Below the pieces are notes generated by a model. The model did no database searches, was not told where the DNA came from, and saw nothing but the letters and a program-made list of their open reading frames with translations. Shown in pieces: positions 58,501-64,000 of a stretch of 64,000 bases of DNA (positions are counted from its first letter, which is position 1; each line of letters starts with the position of its first letter). The position numbers and the translations under genes are program-made. Source of the DNA: Bradyrhizobium sp. CCH5-F6 (GTDB lineage Bacteria > Pseudomonadota > Alphaproteobacteria > Rhizobiales > Xanthobacteraceae). Location: positions 1 to 64,000 of the forward strand of contig NZ_LSIC01000073.1 in assembly GCF_001556045.1 (NCBI RefSeq), in the 5' to 3' direction.

Positions 58501-59817
58501 ATGGCTCTTCGACATTTTGGCGCAGCTGCTGCTGTTGCACTCGCGGTGGGTCTCGGCTCCTCGCCGGCCCTCGCCGTGACCGAAATCCAGTGGTGGCACG
58601 CGATGACCGGCGCCAACAACGACGTCATCGTCAAGCTCGCCAACGACTTCAACGGGGCGCAGAGCGACTACAAGGTGGTCCCGACCTACAAGGGCAACTA
58701 CGCCGACACGATGAACGCCGGCATCGCCGCGTTCCGCGCCGGCAATGCGCCGCACATTATGCAGGTGTTCGAGGTCGGCACCGCCACCATGATGGCCGCG
58801 ACCGGTGCCGTGAAGCCGGTCTACAAGCTGATGGCCGAGACCGGCGAGAAGTTCGATCCGAAGGCCTATCTGCCCGCGATCACCGGCTACTATTCGACCT
58901 CGAAGGGCGAGATGCTGTCCTTCCCCTTCAACTCGTCGTCGACCGTGATGTGGGTCAACCTCGACGCGCTAAAGAAAGCGAACGTCGAGATCCCGAAGAC
59001 CTGGCCTGAAGTGTTCGACGCGGCCAAGAAGCTGAAGGCGGCCGGCCACGCCACCTGCGGCTTCTCGAACTCCTGGGTCACCTGGGTCAATCTCGAGCAG
59101 CTCTCGGCCTGGCACAACGTGCCGCTGTCGACGAAGGCCAACGGCCTCGACGGCTTCGACACCGTGCTCTCGTTCAACGGACCGCTGCAGGTCAAGCATC
59201 TCGAGAATCTGGTCGAGCTCCAGAAGGACAAGACCTACGACTATGCCGGCCGCACCAACACCGGCGAAGGCCGCTTCACGTCGGGCGAATGCCCGCTCTA
59301 CCTGACCTCGTCGGCCTTCTTCGGCAACGTCAAGGCGCAGGCCAAGTTCGCCTTCACCGCGGTGCCGATGCCCTATTATCCCGACGTGAAGGGCGCGCCG
59401 CAGAACTCGATCATCGGCGGCGCCTCGCTCTGGATCATGGGCGGCAAGTCGACCGAGGAGTACAAGGGTGTCGCGAAATTCCTGACCTTCCTCTCGGACA
59501 CCGATCGCCAAGTCTACATCCACAAGTCCTCGGGCTATCTGCCGATCACCAAGGCGGCCTATGAGAAGGCCAAGGCCGAAGGCTTCTACAAGGACCAGCC
59601 CTATCTCGAGACGCCGCTGCTCGAGCTGACCAACAAGGAGCCGACCGAGAATTCGCGCGGCCTGCGCCTCGGGAATATGGTGCAGCTCCGTGACGTCTGG
59701 GCGGAAGAGATCGAGCAGGCGCTGGCTGGCAAGAAGACCGCCAAGCAGGCGCTGGACGCGGCCGTCGAGCGCGGCAACACCATGCTGCGTCAGTTCGAAA
59801 AGACCGCCGTGAAGTAA
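58501..59817 (+). CDS. ugpB: sn-glycerol-3-phosphate ABC transporter substrate-binding protein
   Basis: UgpB captures glycerol 3-phosphate or glycerophosphodiesters in the periplasm. The 438-residue product has a signal peptide (about 1-25, ending SPALAV) and the family start '[25 protein letters not shown]'. '[26 protein letters not shown]' and '[11 protein letters not shown]' are typical UgpB segments. The ATG at 58501 has aagggaggtt upstream. The substrate is assigned by family resemblance and gene order. Confidence 0.9.
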   Translation: MALRHFGAAAAVALAVGLGSSPALAVTEIQWWHAMTGANNDVIVKLANDFNGAQSDYKVVPTYKGNYADTMNAGIAAFRAGNAPHIMQVFEVGTATMMAATGAVKPVYKLMAETGEKFDPKAYLPAITGYYSTSKGEMLSFPFNSSSTVMWVNLDALKKANVEIPKTWPEVFDAAKKLKAAGHATCGFSNSWVTWVNLEQLSAWHNVPLSTKANGLDGFDTVLSFNGPLQVKHLENLVELQKDKTYDYAGRTNTGEGRFTSGECPLYLTSSAFFGNVKAQAKFAFTAVPMPYYPDVKGAPQNSIIGGASLWIMGGKSTEEYKGVAKFLTFLSDTDRQVYIHKSSGYLPITKAAYEKAKAEGFYKDQPYLETPLLELTNKEPTENSRGLRLGNMVQLRDVWAEEIEQALAGKKTAKQALDAAVERGNTMLRQFEKTAVK

Positions 59818-59825
59818 GGCGACAG

Positions 59826-59853
59826 GCGGCAGGCCGGTCAACCGGCCTGCCGC
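59826..59853 (+). other. stable hairpin between ugpB and ugpA
   Basis: Perfect 13-bp arms gcggcaggccggt and accggcctgccgc enclose a two-base centre in the 49-base ugpB-ugpA gap. Such a stem between a binding-protein gene and its permease genes often stabilises the upstream mRNA, so that more binding protein than permease is made. There is no T-run, so it is not a full terminator. Confidence 0.65.
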
Positions 59854-59866
59854 TGCTGCGGGCATC

Positions 59867-60748
59867 ATGCAAAAGCAAGCCATTTTCCAGTCGAAGCTAT
59901 TGCCCTACGCGCTGGTTGCCCCGCAGCTCGCGATCGTGCTGATTTTCTTCTACTGGCCGGCCTTGCAGGCGGTGATCCAGTCCTTCCTGCTCCAGGACGC
60001 CTTCGGGCTCTCGACCACCTTCGTCTGGTTCGAGAACTACGTCGATCTGTTCAAGGAGCCCGCCTATTTCGAGGCGATCCTGCGGACCTTCTTCTTCTCC
60101 TTCGCGATCGCGGTGTCGTCGCTGTCGTTCGCGCTGCTGCTCGCCGTGATGGCGGACAAGCCGCTGCGCGGCTCGATGCTGTACCGGACGCTGCTGATCT
60201 GGCCCTACGCGGTGGCGCCGCCCGTCGTCGGCGTGCTCTGGATCTTCATGCTGCATCCCTCGCTGGGCGTGCTCTCGCGCTACTTGCGCGCCCTCGGCAT
60301 CGACTGGAATCCGCTGCTCGACGGCGACCAGGCCGCGGCCCTGATCATCCTCGCCGCCGCCTGGAAGCAGATCTCCTACAATTTCCTGTTCTTCCTCGCC
60401 GGCCTGCAGAGCATCCCCAGAAGCGTGCTCGAGGCCGCAGCGATCGACGGCGCGCGCCCGATGCGGCGGTTCTGGACCGTGACCTTCCCGCTGCTGTCGC
60501 CGACCATCTTCTTCCTCCTGGTCGTCAACATCGTCTACGCCTTCTTCGACACGTTCGGCATCATCGACACCATGACCCGCGGCGGCCCCGGCAAGTCGAC
60601 CGAGACGCTGGTCTACAAGGTCTATACCGACGGTCTGCTCGGCGGAAATCTCGGCAGCTCGGCGGCACAGTCGGTGATCCTGATGATCATGGTCATCGTG
60701 CTGACTGGCATCCAGTTCCGCTTCGTCGAACGCAAGGTGACCTACTGA
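59867..60748 (+). CDS. ugpA: sn-glycerol-3-phosphate ABC transporter permease UgpA
   Basis: This inner-membrane permease has six predicted segments, from '[20 protein letters not shown]' through '[19 protein letters not shown]'. The 293 residues carry the EAA-type cytoplasmic loop '[23 protein letters not shown]' that contacts the ATPase. It overlaps ugpE by one base (TGATG). Confidence 0.93.
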   Translation: MQKQAIFQSKLLPYALVAPQLAIVLIFFYWPALQAVIQSFLLQDAFGLSTTFVWFENYVDLFKEPAYFEAILRTFFFSFAIAVSSLSFALLLAVMADKPLRGSMLYRTLLIWPYAVAPPVVGVLWIFMLHPSLGVLSRYLRALGIDWNPLLDGDQAAALIILAAAWKQISYNFLFFLAGLQSIPRSVLEAAAIDGARPMRRFWTVTFPLLSPTIFFLLVVNIVYAFFDTFGIIDTMTRGGPGKSTETLVYKVYTDGLLGGNLGSSAAQSVILMIMVIVLTGIQFRFVERKVTY

Positions 60749-61596
60749 TGGTCGAGGAAGAGGGCTTCCGGCGCTACGTCGCCCACATCATCCTGTGGAT
60801 CGGGATCGCGATCGTCGCCTTCCCGGTCTATCTCGCCTTCGTGGCCTCCACCCAGGACAACGCGGTGATCGCCAACGGCCAGATGTCGCTGCTGCCCGGC
60901 GGCCATTTCCTCGAGACCTACTACCAGACGATCTTCGTCGGCACGAGCGGCTCGACCCGCGAGCCGGTCGGCAACATGATGCTGAACTCGCTGGTGATGG
61001 CGCTGCTGATCGCGGTCGGCAAGATCGCGATCTCGATCATCTCGGCCTATGCGATCGTCTATTTCCGCTTTCCGTTCCGAATGCCGATCTTCTGGCTCAT
61101 CTTCATCACGCTGATGCTGCCGGTCGAGGTGCGCATCTATCCGACCTACAAGATCGTCGCCGATCTGCACATGCTCGACAGCTATGCCGGCCTGTCGCTG
61201 CCGCTGATCGCCTCGGCGACCGCGACGCTGCTGTTCCGCCAGTTCTTCATGACGGTGCCGGACGAGCTCCTGGAAGCCTCGCGCATCGACGGCGCAGGTC
61301 CCTTCCGCTTCTTCTGGGATACGCTGCTGCCGCTGTCGCGCACCAACATGGCCGCGCTGTTCGTGATCCTGTTCATCCTCGGCTGGAATCAATATCTCTG
61401 GCCGCTGCTGATCACCACGCGCGACGACATGCAGACCATCCAGATCGGCATCCGCAAGATGATCACCACCACCGACGCGCTGACCGAATGGCCGATCGTG
61501 ATGGCGACCGCCGTGCTGGCCATGCTGCCGCCGGTGTTCGTCGTCGTCGTCATGCAGAAGCTGTTCGTGCGCGGACTGGTCGAGACGGAAAAGTAA
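60748..61596 (+). CDS. ugpE: sn-glycerol-3-phosphate ABC transporter permease UgpE
   Basis: This second permease of the importer has 282 residues with the MalG-type layout and the EAA loop 'LLEASRIDGAGPFRFFWDTLLPLS'. Hydrophobic segments include 'IILWIGIAIVAFPVYLAFVA' and the C-terminal 'PIVMATAVLAMLPPVFVVVVM'. It begins in the stop codon of ugpA, and ugpC follows after 13 bases. Confidence 0.93.
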   Translation: MVEEEGFRRYVAHIILWIGIAIVAFPVYLAFVASTQDNAVIANGQMSLLPGGHFLETYYQTIFVGTSGSTREPVGNMMLNSLVMALLIAVGKIAISIISAYAIVYFRFPFRMPIFWLIFITLMLPVEVRIYPTYKIVADLHMLDSYAGLSLPLIASATATLLFRQFFMTVPDELLEASRIDGAGPFRFFWDTLLPLSRTNMAALFVILFILGWNQYLWPLLITTRDDMQTIQIGIRKMITTTDALTEWPIVMATAVLAMLPPVFVVVVMQKLFVRGLVETEK

Positions 61597-61609
61597 GAAG
61601 TGAGTTTCC

Positions 61610-62698
61610 ATGGCTAACGTCACCCTGCGCAATGTCCGCAAGACCTATCCCGGCGGATTCGAGGCCATCAAGGGCGTCGACGTCGATGTCGGCGACGGAC
61701 AGTTCTGCGTGCTGGTCGGCCCCTCCGGCTGCGGCAAGTCCACCTTGCTGCGCATGGTCGCGGGGCTCGAGACCGTCACCGGCGGCGAGATCGACATCGG
61801 CGGCCGGATCGTCAACCAGATCGAGCCCGCCGACCGCGACATCGCGATGGTGTTCCAGAACTACGCGCTCTATCCGCATATGAGCGTCTACAACAACATG
61901 GCCTACGGCCTGCGCAACCGCGGCATGGCGGAGGCGGAGATCAGGACCCGCGTCGACGAAGCCGCGCGCATCCTCGAGCTCACGTCGATGCTGGAGCGCA
62001 AGCCGCGCCAACTCTCCGGCGGCCAGCGCCAGCGTGTCGCCATGGGCCGCGCCATCGTGCGCCAGCCCAAGGTGTTCCTGTTCGACGAGCCGCTCTCCAA
62101 CCTCGACGCCAAGCTGCGCATCGCGATGCGGGTCGAGATCCGCAAATTGCAGCGCCGGCTGAACACGACGTCGATCTATGTCACCCACGACCAGCTGGAG
62201 GCGATGACGCTCGCCGACATTCTCGTGGTGATGAATGGCGGCCAGGTCGAGCAGGTCGGCAATCCCCTGGCGATCTACGAGAAGCCGGCGACGACTTTCG
62301 TCGCGTCCTTCATCGGCGCGCCGCCGATGAACCTGATGTCGACGCGGCCGGAGGAGATCCGGTCGCAGCTCGCCGGCAGCGCCGCGGCCGACGCCGGCAT
62401 TCTCGGCATCCGCCCGGAAGACTTCGTCATCACCGACCAGACCCCGGACGGCGGCGTCGCCCTGCCGCTCACCGTGGAAGCGATCGAGCGCGTCGGCGCC
62501 GAAACCTTCGTCTACGGCTCCCGCGAGCAGGAAGACCAGCGCGTCGCGGCCACGCCCGGCGAGCTGCCGCCCGGCGAGATCATCGTCCGCATTCCCGGGA
62601 CCGAAGCGCCCGCGATTGGCGCGAGGATCCGCGTCGCGGCGGTGCGGGCGAAGCTGCACCTGTTCAGCGGCGATGGGCGGACGCGGATCGAGACCTGA
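61610..62698 (+). CDS. ugpC: sn-glycerol-3-phosphate ABC transporter ATPase UgpC
   Basis: This is the ATP-hydrolysing subunit, of the MalK/CUT1 type. The 362 residues have Walker A '[16 protein letters not shown]', signature '[16 protein letters not shown]', Walker B '[16 protein letters not shown]', the switch His in '[15 protein letters not shown]' and a C-terminal regulatory TOBE domain (about 240-362). It ends the ugpBAEC run. No ugpQ phosphodiesterase gene follows within the window. Confidence 0.93.
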   Translation: MANVTLRNVRKTYPGGFEAIKGVDVDVGDGQFCVLVGPSGCGKSTLLRMVAGLETVTGGEIDIGGRIVNQIEPADRDIAMVFQNYALYPHMSVYNNMAYGLRNRGMAEAEIRTRVDEAARILELTSMLERKPRQLSGGQRQRVAMGRAIVRQPKVFLFDEPLSNLDAKLRIAMRVEIRKLQRRLNTTSIYVTHDQLEAMTLADILVVMNGGQVEQVGNPLAIYEKPATTFVASFIGAPPMNLMSTRPEEIRSQLAGSAAADAGILGIRPEDFVITDQTPDGGVALPLTVEAIERVGAETFVYGSREQEDQRVAATPGELPPGEIIVRIPGTEAPAIGARIRVAAVRAKLHLFSGDGRTRIET

Positions 62699-62886
62699 CC
62701 GGTTCCGCAAGGCCGATCGATCAAAACTGCGAAAACAACCCCATGCACAGTAGAAGGGAGCTTGTTTTCATTGGGGAAATTCAGCGGCATTTTCGTCACC
62801 CCCAGGCCTGATCACTGAAAGCATCCGCGCGATGTCCGGGCTCGGCGACGGACGGCCCTGGCCCATCCACAGCCCTCGGCTACGTC

Positions 62887-62916
62887 CTTGAACCCACAAG
62901 GGAACGTGCCCATATT
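62887..62916 (+). promoter_or_regulatory. candidate heat-shock sigma (RpoH) promoter for hsp20
   Basis: CTTGAA (62887-62892) and GCCCATATT (62908-62916), separated by 15 bases, match the CTTGAA / CCCATnT pattern of sigma-32 promoters. They lie 69 bases before the hsp20 start. I see no ROSE-type thermometer with the UUGCU anti-Shine-Dalgarno near the start. Confidence 0.65.
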
Positions 62917-62984
62917 GCTGATCAAGGGGTGCCGCTTCCGGGCCCCGACACACCAAAGTCGCTTCTGCGAGGACTTTGTAAACT

Positions 62985-63410
62985 ATGTCTCGTGTTCCAA
63001 CGCTCTCCAGTCCCTTCCTGCTGGGCTTCGACGAGATCGAGCGCGTGCTCGACCGCGTCGTCAAAGGCGCCGACGGCTACCCTCCCTACAATATCGAGAG
63101 GTGCGGCGGCTCGGATGGCCAGCCCGAGCGTTTGCGCATCACGCTGGCGGTCGCCGGATTTACGCGCGACCAACTCGATGTAACCATTGAGGAAAACCAG
63201 CTCGTGATCCGCGGGCGGCAGCAGGACGACAAGACCCGGCAATACATCCATCGCGGCATCGCCGCGCGCCACTTCCAGCGCACCTTCGTGCTGGCGGAGG
63301 GGATGCTGGTGCTGGGTGCGGACCTGAAGAACGGGCTGTTGTCGATCGATCTGGCCCGGCCAGAACCGGAGAGGATCGTTAAGACAATCGCTATCAATGA
63401 GCACGAATAA
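62985..63410 (+). CDS. Hsp20/alpha-crystallin small heat-shock protein
   Basis: The 141-residue chaperone holds unfolding proteins in oligomers. The alpha-crystallin domain spans about 33-125 with 'LRITLAVAGFTRDQLDVTIEENQLVIRG', the family 'GxL' strand 'GADLKNGLLSIDL' and a C-terminal IxI motif in 'VKTIAINEH'. It is of the class A rhizobial type (IbpA-like). A plausible RpoH promoter precedes it, and DUF1150 follows after 50 bases. Confidence 0.92.
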   Translation: MSRVPTLSSPFLLGFDEIERVLDRVVKGADGYPPYNIERCGGSDGQPERLRITLAVAGFTRDQLDVTIEENQLVIRGRQQDDKTRQYIHRGIAARHFQRTFVLAEGMLVLGADLKNGLLSIDLARPEPERIVKTIAINEHE

Positions 63411-63460
63411 TGGAACGAGTAGCGGACTCGACCGCTTAGTGTTCCAGAGGAGTCGAGACC

Positions 63461-63733
63461 ATGAGTGAAGGTCACGTTGCGTTCGAATACGAAGCCAAGA
63501 ACGTCTCTCCGGAGACGCTGGCAACTCTGGGCGAAGGGCATATCGCCTATGTGAAGCAGATCCGCTCGGAGGACGTTCCGGGCCTGTTTCCCGAGGCGCC
63601 GAAAATCGCGCCGGGCCTCAAGCTTTTCGCGCTCCACGCCGCCGACGGCACGCCGATCATGCTGACCGACAGCCGCGAAGCCGCGGTCGCCAACGCCTGG
63701 AGCAACGAGCTGCAAGCGGTGAGCGTGCACTGA
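63461..63733 (+). CDS. DUF1150 family protein
   Basis: The 90-residue protein has the family sequence 'LATLGEGHIAYVKQIRSEDVPGLFPEAP' and 'LFALHAADGTPIMLTDSREAAVANAWSNELQAVSVH'. DUF1150 genes commonly follow hsp20 in alphaproteobacteria, so the product probably works with the chaperone or the heat response. Its biochemical role is unknown. The ATG has gaggag-type Shine-Dalgarno sequence (ccagaggagtcg) upstream. Confidence 0.88.
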   Translation: MSEGHVAFEYEAKNVSPETLATLGEGHIAYVKQIRSEDVPGLFPEAPKIAPGLKLFALHAADGTPIMLTDSREAAVANAWSNELQAVSVH

Positions 63734-63766
63734 GCGCTCCAAGAGTCGCAGGAATAGAGTTTCAAG

Positions 63767-63799
63767 CGGGCACGCCTTCACGCGAGGCGTGCCCGTTTT
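63767..63799 (+). terminator. Rho-independent terminator of hsp20-DUF1150
   Basis: Perfect 11-bp arms cgggcacgcct and aggcgtgcccg (63767-63795) flank a 7-base loop and run into TTTT, about 34 bases after DUF1150. Confidence 0.85.
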
Positions 63800-64000
63800 G
63801 CTTTGACCCATCAAGGCCATTTTCCCTTGAATGGCTGCCCGCGAAAGACTCTATCGACAACCGTTGTCACCATATTTTCCGAGGGCCTGTCTTAAAGGGG
63901 GCCAGCTGTCCGAACTCCACAAAGTTCAATATCACAGAACAGCAAGCTTGATGGACCAGGATCGACGACGTCTCCGATAACGCCACTACCGAAATAGACT
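63800..64000. other. 3' end of window, no supported gene
   Basis: The last 201 bases hold no ORF with family resemblance or clear Shine-Dalgarno. The composition is AT-richer than the rest. It may contain the promoter of a gene beyond the window. Confidence 0.5.

Noticed and set aside
62917..62984. ROSE-type RNA thermometer in the hsp20 leader
   Set aside because: The conserved 3' stem with UUGCU pairing to the Shine-Dalgarno was not found.

Overview
The window is high-GC alphaproteobacterial chromosome that reads as Bradyrhizobium or a very close relative. The reasons are a 163-residue Irr regulator with its haem motif Gly28-Cys29-Pro30 and His117-119, the gene orders trpF-trpB-trpA-accD-folC and divL-tsaE/amgK-PilZ-murU-addB-addA-trxA, an AddAB nuclease, fabA/fabB/fabI beside irr, and many families of GC-rich intergenic palindromes of the kind scattered through Bradyrhizobium genomes. 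I see no prophage, CRISPR array, rRNA operon, plasmid region or large island. It is mostly conserved core with small accessory insertions.

Layout. 1-6940 (+): translation and RNA genes infB (5' end outside the window), rbfA, truB, rpsO and pnp. 7149-11154: oxidative defence, with an exported Fe/Mn superoxide dismutase, katG (-) and divergent oxyR (+). 11160-13324: a GNAT acetyltransferase, an exported protein of unknown function and a glutathione transferase. 13378-16137 (-): fabI, fabB, fabA, divergent from irr (16491-16982). 17121-22513: an SH3 periplasmic protein, a D-2-hydroxyacid dehydrogenase, a MoeB/ThiF-like E1 enzyme, an exported protease-like protein and an orphan ParA. 22733-27992: mutM (-) divergent from ubiE-ubiB-coaBC-dut (+). 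28183-41834 (+): divL, tsaE-amgK fusion, PilZ protein, murU, addB, addA, trxA and an ATP-dependent DNA ligase. 41850-54508 (-): phosphoesterase, folC, accD, trpA, [inserted DUF559 element], trpB, trpF, lapA-like, ihfB, sppA, rpsA, cmk, aroA. 54669-58112: FYDLN-acid protein, tRNA-Ala, GIY-YIG protein, ohrR/ohr and a CoA transferase. 58501-62698 (+): a ugpBAEC-type ABC importer. 62985-63733: an Hsp20 with a DUF1150 partner behind a heat-shock-type promoter.

How the genes work together. Many junctions are translationally coupled by 1-8 base overlaps (rbfA/truB, addB/addA, ubiE/ubiB, coaBC/dut, divL/tsaE-amgK, trpF/trpB, accD/folC, aroA/cmk, ugpA/ugpE). The amgK and murU pair would return cell-wall MurNAc to UDP-MurNAc. 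The katG-oxyR and ohrR-ohr pairs are two separately controlled peroxide systems.

Most unusual observations. (1) coaBC carries an N-terminal ribbon-helix-helix domain of the FitA/VapB antitoxin type. Its promoter region holds two copies of one 17-bp palindrome, 23 bp apart, overlapping a plausible -35 and -10, which suggests a self-repressing CoA-biosynthesis enzyme. (2) A 451-bp unit with 48-bp terminal inverted repeats and a single DUF559 nuclease-fold gene sits between trpB and trpA, and a gene-less relative of its ends lies at about 58.2 kb. (3) The pnp leader can form a 90-nt near-continuous RNA duplex. (4) DivL carries Tyr612 where histidine kinases have the phospho-accepting His. (5) AccD lacks most of the usual zinc-finger cysteines.
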